Positions 8,486 to 16,814 of a DNA stretch of 64,000 nucleotides are shown piece by piece. A program made the position numbers and the translations under genes. The notes under the pieces were generated by a model. It had not been told where the DNA came from and did not search any database. It saw nothing but the letters and a program-made list of their open reading frames with translations. This stretch comes from JBHELB01 sp041859045 (GTDB lineage: Bacteria; Hydrogenedentota; Hydrogenedentia; Hydrogenedentales; SLHB01): assembly GCA_041859045.1 (NCBI GenBank), contig JBHELB010000071.1:1-64000 (forward strand). Direction: 5' to 3'. Numbering within the stretch: position 1 is the stretch's first letter; each line of letters opens with the position of its first letter.

Positions 8486-10183
8486 TCAATTCCCCACGGC
8501 CTCCCGGCTCTGCGCGTACCGGCGCAAGGCGTACGCGTGGGCGGGCAGACAGGCCGCTTTGTTAATGGTGCTTACCAAACCAGAGACATAGGAAACCTCG
8601 CCGGCGAGCAGTGCGCGGCGCGTTTCCATGGCAAAGGCCTTTTCATCGCCCTCGCGGCCCGCCAGCCGCGCCGCGAGGATTAATTCCTCGGGGCACCATA
8701 CTAGCACACCTCTTCGGGCGATGTCATTTACGAGGGTTTCGTTCGCGGCAAGCACTTGGGGCGGGTCGAGACGCCCGGGCCGGAGGGCGGGCGCCCGCAG
8801 GCGGTCGAAGGGCAGGGGAAGCAGCGCGCGATCCGCCAAATGCTGACGGGCGTAGCGCGCGACGTTTACATCAAATCCAAATTCCTTGGGATACAGCCAC
8901 CACGCCGCGCCTTCTTCCAGCACGGGCAACCCCACGTGCGCCGCGTCGAGCCCGGCGCGCGTGATAAGACGCAGTGTCTCGTCCTGCGTGTGGTGATCGT
9001 CCCCCGGACACGGGAAGGTGAATCGGCCGGTGGTGAACAGCCCGGCGAATTTCGCGCCGCGCAGCACTTTCTCGATATGCGAGACGTTGATGCCGCGGCC
9101 GTAGTGATTCTGGAGCAGCCGCTGGCTGCCGGTATCGACGCGGAACGATACCCCCCGGCATCCGGAACGTTTCAGCGCCGCGAACATGTTCGGCTCCGCA
9201 AGCGCCACCGACAGCGTCCGGGTGTATTCGATGGGCAATCCCGTTGTGGCCACTGCCGACGCCACCGCCGATGCCTGAGCGCCCGTTGAGCCTGCGCCGG
9301 AGATCAAGAATGCACGCGCGCCGTGGTCGGCCCCGGCCTGAAACATTACGCGGCAGACGTGCGCGGGCGATGCCGTGCGGTACCCGAGGCCTGCCCCCGA
9401 CGCCGCGCAGGCATGGCACCGCAGTGCGCAGCCCCGGCTATCCTCGATGGGGAAAAGTTTGAGTTTGTGCGACCCGCTCAACGCGGGATACGCCTCCGCG
9501 TGGTACGCCGGAAGCGGCAAGTCGTCCAAACTGCCGATGCCCTTGCGCGGTGTCCGGAAGACCTTGCCTTGAACCCGGTACGCCAGGTTCGGAATGGTCA
9601 CCCACGACACTCGGTTGCCATTGGTTTCCGCCCAGCGCAGCAGGCTTTCCTCGGCGTCGGACAAGACGAAGCAGTCGAAAACATCCGTAGCCTCCGCAAT
9701 CGCCTCGAGATGGTGGTCCACCGCGGGACCAAACGCCGTCAAGCGCAATTCCGGGCGCTCCGCGCGCAGCCGGGTGGCCGTTTGTACAGCAATATGCACG
9801 TCTTCCGGGGCGGGAAGGGCAAACGCGATAAAAGAGAGATAGCGTTGGGCGATCAGCGTCTCCGCGAGTTCCTCGCAGAGCAGGTCGCGCAGTTCCTGGT
9901 AGCGCTTGTCGGCCGTACGCACTTGCCAGAGCATCTGCATCGCTGCCACGGGTCCCAGTGCCGACTCGTCGTTGAAGCGTTCGGCGACGCGGCCCAGAGA
10001 AGCCTGGTGTTTGGAGGGGAACAGGCGCTCCATCGTCTCGACGGTGCCGAGGTCCCACACCTGGGTATCGTGACCCGCCGCCAGCAAGGTACCCGCGACA
10101 CTCGCCGCCGCGTGATCTGGTAGTAAAGCGTTCAGAGAAAACGGGTTACCCGGAAATCGAACGATCAGGCTGCGCGTTCTCAT
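8486..10183 (-). CDS. B12-binding-domain radical SAM protein
   Basis: 565 residues, first gene of the operon. ATG 10183 is preceded by AAGGGGAG, a good ribosome site. Residues 1-180 look like a Rossmann-type cobalamin-binding domain (VAGTLLAAGHDTQVWDL at the start, LTAFGPAVD near 148). The classic DxHxxG is not seen, as in many members of this group. The radical SAM cluster motif CxxxCxxC is C252, C256, C259 in GCALRCHAC. Relatives catalyse methylations, cyclisations or rearrangements using a 5'-deoxyadenosyl radical. The substrate is unknown. Co-transcription with a ketoacyl synthase homologue suggests a lipid or acyl substrate, which is speculation. Confidence 0.85.
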   Translation of the reverse strand: MRTRSLIVRFPGNPFSLNALLPDHAAASVAGTLLAAGHDTQVWDLGTVETMERLFPSKHQASLGRVAERFNDESALGPVAAMQMLWQVRTADKRYQELRDLLCEELAETLIAQRYLSFIAFALPAPEDVHIAVQTATRLRAERPELRLTAFGPAVDHHLEAIAEATDVFDCFVLSDAEESLLRWAETNGNRVSWVTIPNLAYRVQGKVFRTPRKGIGSLDDLPLPAYHAEAYPALSGSHKLKLFPIEDSRGCALRCHACAASGAGLGYRTASPAHVCRVMFQAGADHGARAFLISGAGSTGAQASAVASAVATTGLPIEYTRTLSVALAEPNMFAALKRSGCRGVSFRVDTGSQRLLQNHYGRGINVSHIEKVLRGAKFAGLFTTGRFTFPCPGDDHHTQDETLRLITRAGLDAAHVGLPVLEEGAAWWLYPKEFGFDVNVARYARQHLADRALLPLPFDRLRAPALRPGRLDPPQVLAANETLVNDIARRGVLVWCPEELILAARLAGREGDEKAFAMETRRALLAGEVSYVSGLVSTINKAACLPAHAYALRRYAQSREAVGN

Positions 10184-10287
10184 CCGCTCCCCTTAGGCCA
10201 CGGTCCTTACCGTCACCCCCTGGTCAGGCCCCATATTTTGTGGGCCTCGGCTGACTAGAGACACCGACCCCACCATATCTCGGGCCG

Positions 10288-10316
10288 AGTCTAGCACAAA
10301 CGCAATATCTGCGCAA
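10288..10316 (-). promoter_or_regulatory. Promoter of the radical SAM-KAS-kinase operon
   Basis: On the minus strand, -35 TTGCGC (10316-10311), 17-bp spacer, -10 TAGACT (10293-10288). The same -10 occurs before hrcA and the GT4 operon. The predicted start near 10281 gives a leader of about 98 nt. That leader contains a hairpin with arms AGGCCC/GGGCCT at 10226-10231 and 10242-10247. Confidence 0.5.
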
Positions 10317-10430
10317 CCACAAAATTACCACCACAAAATATAGATAGCGCAAAAGAGGAGCGAGAGAACGACTGGATTCGTACAAAGACGCGGTAGAGCA
10401 GTTTAGGCAAAGCCGTCGCCACTTGGCGCT

Positions 10431-10500
10431 ACGCGTTTTCAAGAACAGTGGGGGTCCTTGGGGAAAAGCGGCGGCTACGCGGTTTTTGAAAACGCATTAG
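10431..10500. repeat. Dispersed palindromic element, copy A
   Basis: Inverted arms are 10433-10446 (GCGTTTTCAAGAAC) and 10481-10495, whose complement reads GCGTTTTCAAAAACC. The right end reads GCATTAG. The core resembles copies at 44147-44212 and 50457-50522. Confidence 0.6.
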
Positions 10501-10542
10501 TCGAATTTCGGACTTCAGAAGGTCTCGACCCAGTGTTACCTC

Positions 10543-11634
10543 TCACCCGGTCTCTGTGTCGGACGAGGCATGCTCGTAGACCTCCCAGGTTTGTTGTGCG
10601 GCGCGGGCCCAGGTGAATTGGGCGGCGTGGGCGATGAGCGGGGCGGGGGGGATGGGGGTGTGGATGAGGCGGCGGAGGCCGTCGGCAAGGGCGTCGGTGT
10701 CGCTGGGGTCGACAAGCAGGGCGACGTCTCCGGAGATCTCGGGGAGACTGGAGCCGGTGCTGGTCAACACGGGGGCACCGCAGGCCATGGCTTCAAGTAC
10801 GGGGAGTCCGAACCCTTCGTACAGGCTGGGGAATGCGAATCCTTCGGCGGCGGTGAGCAGAGCGGGCTGGTCGGCGGGGTCGATGAACCCGGGCAAATGG
10901 ATGCGCGCGGCAGCGGGGGAACGGCGGATGGCATCGAGAATCGGCGCGTACAGCCAGCCGTTGCGCCCGGCGATCACGAGGTCGCAGGGCAGATCGCGCG
11001 CGGCGCGTTCGTAGGCCTGGACGAGGCGCACGAGGTTCTTGCGGGGTTCGATGGTGCCCATGAACAGCAGGTAGCGTTCGGGGAGGCGGTAACGCGCGCG
11101 GACGCGGGCGATGTCGGCGGGGTCCGCGGGTCGAAACCGGGGCTCGACGCCTTCGTGGACGACGTGAATGCGCGCGGGATCGATGCCGAGGTAGGTGACG
11201 AGGTCATGGGCGGTGGCCTGAGACACGGCGATGATGCGATCGGCCCGGCGTGCGCTCGCGCTGACGAGCGCGCGCAGATAGTAGCGGCGGCTCGGCGCAA
11301 ACCATGCGGGATTGACGAGAAAACTGAGGTCGTGAACGGTGAGCACGCAGCGCGCCCGGCCCGTGAGCGGACCAACGCTGGCGGGGTAGTGAATGAGGTC
11401 CGCGCGAAGGCCCCGGGCGCGGCGTTGCACGCCCCATTGGTCAAACGCGATCCGGCGCAGGGGCCCGCGGGGGGCGGCGATGTACTCGGCATTGCCCTGC
11501 GGACGCGGCGTCCCTGTGGGCCAGGCCAACACGAGGTCGTGTCCGAGTTCCACGAGTGCCGCGGCCAGGCGCTCGGTGTAGGTGCCTGTGCCGCTGCGGT
11601 TACCGGCCTGACTGGCGTTGAACAACACGCGCAC
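10543..11634 (-). CDS. GT4-family glycosyltransferase
   Basis: 363 residues from GTG 11634, chosen because GGGAGG lies 7 bases upstream and MRVLFNASQ is a normal GT4 start. A longer frame would overlap the preceding gene. The N-terminal Rossmann domain carries a GTGTYTERL glycine-rich loop. The C-terminal domain has MGTIEPRKNL and the donor-binding EX7E motif in PSLYEGFGLPVLEA. Such enzymes transfer a sugar from a nucleotide donor with retention, here probably at the cytoplasmic membrane for a surface glycan. The gene begins 2 bases after the stop of a paralogous GT4 gene, indicating tandem duplication and translational coupling. Confidence 0.92.
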   Translation of the reverse strand: MRVLFNASQAGNRSGTGTYTERLAAALVELGHDLVLAWPTGTPRPQGNAEYIAAPRGPLRRIAFDQWGVQRRARGLRADLIHYPASVGPLTGRARCVLTVHDLSFLVNPAWFAPSRRYYLRALVSASARRADRIIAVSQATAHDLVTYLGIDPARIHVVHEGVEPRFRPADPADIARVRARYRLPERYLLFMGTIEPRKNLVRLVQAYERAARDLPCDLVIAGRNGWLYAPILDAIRRSPAAARIHLPGFIDPADQPALLTAAEGFAFPSLYEGFGLPVLEAMACGAPVLTSTGSSLPEISGDVALLVDPSDTDALADGLRRLIHTPIPPAPLIAHAAQFTWARAAQQTWEVYEHASSDTETG

Positions 11635-11636
11635 GG

Positions 11637-12758
11637 CTAGTCCTCCCGGACCACGCGGGCATAGACCCCGGCGGTTGTCTCGGCGCAACGTCGCCAGCTA
11701 AAGGTTTTCGCGTGGGCAAGGCCGCGCGTCACCAGCGACTCGCGCAGCGCGGCATCCTCGAGTATCCGCCGGATGCTCTGCGCGAGCGCGGTGGCGTCGC
11801 GGGCGTCACAGGTCAGCGCGGCATCGCCCGTCACCTCGGGTAGAGAGGAGTTGTTCGCCGTCACCACCGGGCACCCACAGCTCAGCGCCTCGAGCACGGG
11901 CAGTCCAAACCCCTCGTACAACGATGGAAACACAAACGCATCCGCCGCGCTGTACAACGCGGGCAGGTCCGCCTGCGCCACGAACCCCGGCCGGAACACG
12001 CGGTCCTCCAGACGCAACGCGCGGAGGGTGTCGAAGACCTCGGCGCTGTTCCAGCCTTCCGGCCCGGCCAAACAGAGCCGATGGGGCATGTCGCTCCGGA
12101 GCAGGGCCAGCGCCCGCAACAGCGTGGGCAAGTTCTTGCGCGGCTCAAGCGTCCCAACAAACAGCAGGTAGGGGCCTGTTAGTCCGTACCCGTCGGCGAC
12201 TCGGCGCGCGGCTTCGTCCTTCGGGACGGGCTGGAACGCTGGATCGGCGGCGAGGGGCGCGGCGGTCACTTTCTCCGGCGGAACCTGAAGTATTTCAACC
12301 ACATCGCGGGCGGTCGAGGCGGAATCGGCCAGGATCGCGTCGGCTTGTGTGGCAAACCGGCGGATTCCCCGTGAAAATGGCCCGGCGATTTTCGGGCTGC
12401 ACGTCTCCGGAAGCGCGAGGAAGGCCAGGTCGTGGATAGTGAGCACGCGGCGAGCCCGGCGAGCGGGGGGTAAGAAGAAATTGGTGGCATGATACACCTC
12501 CACGCCGCCCAGAAGTGTGTCGACCGCCGGAATGCCCAATGTTGACCAAACCGCGTAGAGCGCCCGGGTGGGGACGGGAATGTGGCGGTAGCCCGCCAAG
12601 CCGCGCAGCCCTCCGATCACTCGGGCGCGGCCCGACGAAAACCCCCAATAGCGGTCGTCGTTGCCGAGGGCGAGAAGATGCGTGAGTAGGGACAGGCAAT
12701 AGTTGCCCACCCCTGTGCGAGCGCCCGCGATGGGGCCGATGTCGATGCCGACGCGCAT
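11637..12758 (-). CDS. GT4-family glycosyltransferase
   Basis: 373 residues, ATG 12758. The N-terminal motif GARTGVGNYCLSL, the VGTLEPRKNL segment and the PSLYEGFGLPVLEA donor site place it in the same subfamily as the downstream gene, with which it shares these motifs almost residue for residue. It is first in a two-gene operon driven by the promoter at 12819-12847. The acceptor and donor sugar cannot be told from sequence. It probably works on exopolysaccharide or O-antigen-like chains. Confidence 0.92.
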   Translation of the reverse strand: MRVGIDIGPIAGARTGVGNYCLSLLTHLLALGNDDRYWGFSSGRARVIGGLRGLAGYRHIPVPTRALYAVWSTLGIPAVDTLLGGVEVYHATNFFLPPARRARRVLTIHDLAFLALPETCSPKIAGPFSRGIRRFATQADAILADSASTARDVVEILQVPPEKVTAAPLAADPAFQPVPKDEAARRVADGYGLTGPYLLFVGTLEPRKNLPTLLRALALLRSDMPHRLCLAGPEGWNSAEVFDTLRALRLEDRVFRPGFVAQADLPALYSAADAFVFPSLYEGFGLPVLEALSCGCPVVTANNSSLPEVTGDAALTCDARDATALAQSIRRILEDAALRESLVTRGLAHAKTFSWRRCAETTAGVYARVVRED

Positions 12759-12818
12759 AGAGTGGGCCTCGGAGTTACTGTGGCGGCGCGCGCAGAAAAG
12801 CGCGAATACCGCGAGGGG

Positions 12819-12847
12819 AGTCTAACAGTAGGCCTGGGGGGTGTCAA
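12819..12847 (-). promoter_or_regulatory. Strong promoter of the GT4 pair
   Basis: Minus strand: perfect -35 TTGACA (12847-12842), exactly 17 bp, -10 TAGACT (12824-12819). The predicted start near 12812 leaves a 54-nt leader. It is divergent from the hrcA promoter about 100 bp away. Confidence 0.7.
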
Positions 12848-12947
12848 GAAGGACAAGAGGGAGAGTCCGTGCCGGGCGTCAATGGTAACCCCTTACTTTG
12901 TAGTTGGTTGCATCCGCCGGTTGCCGTCCGGCGGTTGAGCATCCGTC

Positions 12948-12976
12948 TTGACAGTCTAACGGGGATATGGTAGACT
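12948..12976 (+). promoter_or_regulatory. Promoter of the hrcA-grpE-dnaK operon
   Basis: -35 TTGACA (12948-12953), 17-bp spacer, -10 TAGACT (12971-12976). The predicted start near 12983 places the CIRCE operator immediately at and after the start point, so HrcA binding would block initiation. Confidence 0.85.
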
Positions 12977-12987
12977 TTGGCAGCCTA

Positions 12988-13014
12988 TTAGCACTCGTTT
13001 CTATTGAGTGCTAA
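12988..13014 (+). promoter_or_regulatory. CIRCE operator (HrcA binding site)
   Basis: TTAGCACTC, nine bases, GAGTGCTAA: a perfect match to the CIRCE consensus with both 9-base arms intact. It lies between the promoter and hrcA, so the operon is predicted to be autorepressed and induced by heat or unfolded protein. Confidence 0.97.
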
Positions 13015-13030
13015 TAGCGAGGAGCGGCGC

Positions 13031-14083
13031 ATGAACGATGCTCGAACATTGAACGAACGCGAGCAACTGATCCTCCATGCGGTGGTGCATACCTATATCA
13101 CGACCGCCGAGGCGGTAGGCTCGCGCACGATCGTCAAGCGGCTCAACCTGGATTTGAGCCCGGCGACCGTGCGTAACGTCATGGCCGATCTCGAAGAGGC
13201 GGGCTACCTCGAACAGTTGCATACGAGCAGCGGGCGCGTGCCCACGGACCGGGGATACCGGTATTACGTGGACTACTTGATGCGCGTGCAGGAGTTGTCG
13301 CTGACGGAACGTGCGCGAATCGAGGAAGAGTTGGCGCGGTCGCTGAGCGATGTGGACGAGGTGATGCGGCAAACGAGCCATTTGCTGGCGTTGGTGTCGC
13401 ACCAGACCGGGATCGTGAATGTGCCGCAAGACGCGGCGGCGCAGGTGCGCCGAGTGGATCTCGTGGCGGTATCGCCGTCGCGGGTCGCGGTGATGGTGGT
13501 GGACAATCTCGGGCGAGTTCGAACGCAGCTTGCGGCGATGAACGAACCGGTCGGCGCGGACGAACTGAACACGCTGAGCCGTTTTTTGAACGAAGGCCTT
13601 GCGGGCGCACCGGTTGAAAACTTGGCGTTATCGTTGCGGCAGCACACGCAGCATGTGATCGATGAACGACGCCGCTTGGCCGACCGGGCGTTGAGTTTGT
13701 TGGCGACGTTGCCGCCGTCGACCCCGGCGACGATGTTCTTGGAAGGCGCGACGCAGCTTTTCGAGCAGCCGGAGTTTCAGAACATGCAGCGCGCGCGCGA
13801 AGTGTTGACGCTGTTAGATGAACGCGAGCGGTTGAACCACGTGTTACGCGATCTGCTGCGACAGGACTCGCAAGAGCGCACGGCGGTGTTGATTGGATCG
13901 GAAAGCCGTGAGGCGGGCCTTGAGGAAATTAGCGTGGTCGCGTCGCCGTATCACGTTGGACAGAGGCGTGTGGGCATGATCGGTGTGCTGGGTCCGCGGC
14001 GCATGCCGTATTCGAAATTGACCGCGCTGGTCGAGTACACGGCCGGCGCGTTGAGCCGGTTTCTGACGCGCTTGGCGAGTTGA
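13031..14083 (+). CDS. hrcA: Heat-inducible transcription repressor HrcA
   Basis: 350 residues from ATG 13031, with GAGGAG six bases upstream. A TTG start at 13004 would lie inside the CIRCE element and is rejected. Residues 10-80 form the winged-helix domain, including SPATVRNVMADLEEAGYL and the conserved wing HTSSGRVPTDRGYRYYVD. The remainder is the GAF-like dimerisation domain. HrcA binds CIRCE and needs GroEL for activity in studied bacteria. It is the first gene of hrcA-grpE-dnaK. No dnaJ or groESL lies in the window, so other CIRCE sites are expected elsewhere. Confidence 0.97.
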   Translation: MNDARTLNEREQLILHAVVHTYITTAEAVGSRTIVKRLNLDLSPATVRNVMADLEEAGYLEQLHTSSGRVPTDRGYRYYVDYLMRVQELSLTERARIEEELARSLSDVDEVMRQTSHLLALVSHQTGIVNVPQDAAAQVRRVDLVAVSPSRVAVMVVDNLGRVRTQLAAMNEPVGADELNTLSRFLNEGLAGAPVENLALSLRQHTQHVIDERRRLADRALSLLATLPPSTPATMFLEGATQLFEQPEFQNMQRAREVLTLLDERERLNHVLRDLLRQDSQERTAVLIGSESREAGLEEISVVASPYHVGQRRVGMIGVLGPRRMPYSKLTALVEYTAGALSRFLTRLAS

Positions 14084-14115
14084 GAAACCTTGAATGAGGA
14101 AACCGTAGTCGCACG

Positions 14116-14781
14116 ATGATGAGCAAGAAGAAAGACCGGCATGACGCGGAGAAGGCGGAAGAGACCGCCGCGGCGGAAGAGCCGATCCGCATGATGCCGC
14201 TGGAAGAAGAAGTGTTCGACGATTCGGAGTCGAAGCCGGAAGAAATCGTGACGGGAAACGCCGTCGCGGTTGATCTGGATGCGCTGCTGGCGGAACGCGA
14301 CGCGCTGAAGAAGGAAAACGACGAGTTAAAGAACGAGATGCTGCGGCATCGAGCGGAACTCGAGAATTTTCGCAAGCGCATGCACCGCGAGATGGATCGC
14401 GTCCGCGCCATAGCTGCCGAGCGACTGGTGATGGATCTGCTGCCGGTGCTGGACCATCTGCACTTGGCGGTGGACCACGCGGGCAACGGCGCAGCGGGCA
14501 TGGAAGAAGGCGTGCGGATGGTGGCCAAGCAGTTTTCCGATGTACTGGGGCGTCACGGCGTGACGCCGATCGCGTCGGAAGGCGAGCCGTTCGATCCGAA
14601 TCGCCACGAGGCGGTGATGCAGGAGCCGTCAGCGTCCGTCCCGGCGATGACGGTGCTTCGAGAGTTTCAGCGAGGATATGAAATGGGCGGCAAGGTGTTG
14701 CGCGCCCCGAAGGTAGTGGTAAGCACCGGTTCGGGATCCGAACCGGCGGTCGGCGAAACGGAAACGAGTTCTGAAGAGTAA
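14116..14781 (+). CDS. grpE: Nucleotide exchange factor GrpE
   Basis: 221 residues. Starts at 14116 or the adjacent ATG 14119 cannot be distinguished, and no strong ribosome site is seen. An acidic N-terminal tail of about 55 residues precedes the long coiled-coil helix (ALLAERDALKKENDELKNEML and ENFRKRMHREMDRVR). The beta-wing domain has FDPNRHEAVMQEPS and REFQRGYEMGGKVLRAPKVVV, the GrpE signature. It releases ADP from DnaK. It lies between hrcA and dnaK, 20 bases before dnaK. Confidence 0.96.
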   Translation: MMSKKKDRHDAEKAEETAAAEEPIRMMPLEEEVFDDSESKPEEIVTGNAVAVDLDALLAERDALKKENDELKNEMLRHRAELENFRKRMHREMDRVRAIAAERLVMDLLPVLDHLHLAVDHAGNGAAGMEEGVRMVAKQFSDVLGRHGVTPIASEGEPFDPNRHEAVMQEPSASVPAMTVLREFQRGYEMGGKVLRAPKVVVSTGSGSEPAVGETETSSEE

Positions 14782-14801
14782 CTCGATGGAGGCTTAGGGT
14801 T

Positions 14802-16751
14802 ATGGGCAAAGTGATTGGCATCGACTTGGGAACGACGAACTCCTGCGTGGCCGTGATGGAAGGCGGCGAGCCAACGGTCATTGCGAACACGGAAGGCGGC
14901 CGCACAACCCCTTCGGTCGTGGCGTACACGCGCGACGGGGAGCGGTTGGTGGGCGCAGCGGCCAAGCGCCAGGCCATCACCAACCCGCATAACACGGTGT
15001 TCTCGATCAAACGCTTCATGGGCCGGCGTTACGACGAAGTGGGCTCGGAAGAAAAACTGGTGCCGTACAAGGTCGGGGCGTCGCCGCAGGGCGACTGCCA
15101 AGTCACCGTATCGGCCGGCGTGTTTCGTCCGCCCCAAATTTCGGCGGCGATCCTCACCAAGATGAAGGAAACCGCCGAGACGTACTTGGGTGAGCCGGTC
15201 ACGCAGGCGGTGATCACGGTGCCTGCGTACTTCAACGACTCCCAGCGCCAAGCGACCAAGGACGCGGGCAAGATCGCGGGCCTTGAAGTGCTGCGCATCA
15301 TCAACGAGCCGACCGCGGCGGCGCTGGCGTACGGTCTCGATCGCAAGAAGAACGAGAAGGTCGCCGTGTATGACCTGGGCGGCGGCACATTCGATATCTC
15401 GGTGCTGGCGATCGGCGACGACAGCTTCGAAGTGATGAGCACGAACGGCGACACGCATCTGGGGGGCGACGATTTCGACCAGCGCGTGATCGATTGGCTT
15501 GCGAGCGAATTTTTGAAGGACCAGGGCATCGACCTGCGCAAGGATCCGATGGCGTTGCAGCGGTTGAAGGAAGCGGCGGAAAAGGCGAAGTGCGAACTGT
15601 CCTCGACGATGCAGACGGACATCAACCTGCCGTTCATCACGGCGGATGCGTCGGGCCCGAAGCACCTGAACTACACGCTGTCGCGCGCGAAGCTCGAGCA
15701 GTTGTGCGACGACCTCTTGCAGCGCACAAAGGCGCCGTGCATCCGCGCGCTTGAAGACGCGGGCGTGCGCGCGGCGGACATCGACGAAGTGATCCTGGTC
15801 GGCGGTATGACGCGCATGCCGGCGGTCGGCGAGATCGTGAAGGCATTGTTTGGTAAAGAGCCGCACCGTGGCGTGAATCCGGACGAAGTCGTGGCCGTGG
15901 GTGCGGCGATTCAGGCGGGTGTGCTGTCGGGCGAAGTGAAGGACGTGCTGCTGCTTGACGTGACGCCGCTGTCGCTGGGCATCGAGACGCTGGGCGGGAT
16001 TTGCACGAAGCTGATCGAACGCAACACGACGATCCCGGTGAAGAAGACGCAGATCTTCTCGACGGCGTCGGACGGTCAGACGGCGGTGACGATTCACGTG
16101 CTGCAAGGCGAGCGTGAACTCGCCGCGGATAACCGCACGCTAGGCCGTTTCGACCTGGTGGGCATTCCGCCCGCGCCGCGCGGCATCCCGCAGGTTGAAG
16201 TGACGTTCGACATCGACGCGAACGGCATCGTCCATGTGTCGGCGAAAGACCTCGCGACGGGCAAGGAACAGAAGATTCGCATCGAGTCGTCGAGCGGATT
16301 GTCTGAGCAAGATATCGATCAGATGGTGAAAGACGCGGAAGCGCATGCGAAGGAAGACGCGGATCGCAAGCGGGGCATTGAGGTGCGCAACAACGCCGAC
16401 TCGCTCGTGTACGCGACCGAGAAGTCGCTCAAAGAATACGGCGACAAGGTAAGCGCGGAAGATCGTGCGGCCGTGGAAGCGGCCACGGAAGGCGTCAAGA
16501 AGGCGCTTGAGGGCTCCGACACCGCCGCTATCGAGGCTGCCGTCGAGAAGTTGACGCAAGCCTCGCATAAGTTGGCCGAGGCGATGTATGCGGCGGCCGC
16601 CGCTGCGGCACAGGCGCAGCCCCAGGAGGGTGCGAGTGCCGAGAGCGATCCGGATGCGTCGAAGGCTTCCGCCGGAGACGGTAAAGCCACCGGAACGATG
16701 GACGCCGATTTCACCGTCGTGGATGACGAAAAGAAGGATTCCGCGAGCTAG
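14802..16751 (+). CDS. dnaK: Molecular chaperone DnaK (Hsp70)
   Basis: 649 residues, a typical length. The ATPase signatures are IGIDLGTTNSCVAVMEGG at the N-terminus, VYDLGGGTFDISVL and VILVGGMTRMPAV. The substrate-binding domain starts near 385 after the DVTPLSLGIETLGG linker segment. The C-terminal tail ends DFTVVDDEKKD, close to the EEVD-like bacterial end. GGAGG sits about 10 bases before ATG. It is the last gene of the CIRCE-controlled operon and is followed by a strong terminator. Confidence 0.98.
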   Translation: MGKVIGIDLGTTNSCVAVMEGGEPTVIANTEGGRTTPSVVAYTRDGERLVGAAAKRQAITNPHNTVFSIKRFMGRRYDEVGSEEKLVPYKVGASPQGDCQVTVSAGVFRPPQISAAILTKMKETAETYLGEPVTQAVITVPAYFNDSQRQATKDAGKIAGLEVLRIINEPTAAALAYGLDRKKNEKVAVYDLGGGTFDISVLAIGDDSFEVMSTNGDTHLGGDDFDQRVIDWLASEFLKDQGIDLRKDPMALQRLKEAAEKAKCELSSTMQTDINLPFITADASGPKHLNYTLSRAKLEQLCDDLLQRTKAPCIRALEDAGVRAADIDEVILVGGMTRMPAVGEIVKALFGKEPHRGVNPDEVVAVGAAIQAGVLSGEVKDVLLLDVTPLSLGIETLGGICTKLIERNTTIPVKKTQIFSTASDGQTAVTIHVLQGERELAADNRTLGRFDLVGIPPAPRGIPQVEVTFDIDANGIVHVSAKDLATGKEQKIRIESSSGLSEQDIDQMVKDAEAHAKEDADRKRGIEVRNNADSLVYATEKSLKEYGDKVSAEDRAAVEAATEGVKKALEGSDTAAIEAAVEKLTQASHKLAEAMYAAAAAAAQAQPQEGASAESDPDASKASAGDGKATGTMDADFTVVDDEKKDSAS

Positions 16752-16772
16752 GTCGCGAACCTGCAAACAGAT

Positions 16773-16814
16773 CGCCCGCCCTGTTTTATTACGAGCAGGG
16801 CGGGTGATTTTTTT
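16773..16814 (+). terminator. Intrinsic terminator of the dnaK operon
   Basis: An 11-bp stem (16773-16783 with 16796-16806, one G-T pair) and a 12-nt loop, then A and seven T (16808-16814). On the minus strand no T tract follows, so it acts on dnaK only. It overlaps the last codons of the convergent glycosyltransferase gene, whose stop is in the hairpin loop. Confidence 0.92.

Larger units (their letters stand above)
10184..10542. other. 359-bp intergenic region between two minus-strand operons
   Basis: No gene is visible. It holds the operon promoter (10288-10316), its leader hairpin, and one copy of the dispersed palindrome (10431-10500). The region is more AT-rich than its flanks around 10310-10350. 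Confidence 0.7.

Noticed and set aside
13004..13030. TTG start for hrcA nine codons upstream
   Set aside because: It would place the start inside the CIRCE operator. ATG 13031 has a good ribosome site.
14667..16106. A long minus-strand frame opposite dnaK
   Set aside because: dnaK is certain on the other strand. The frame is Arg/His-rich and without any domain.
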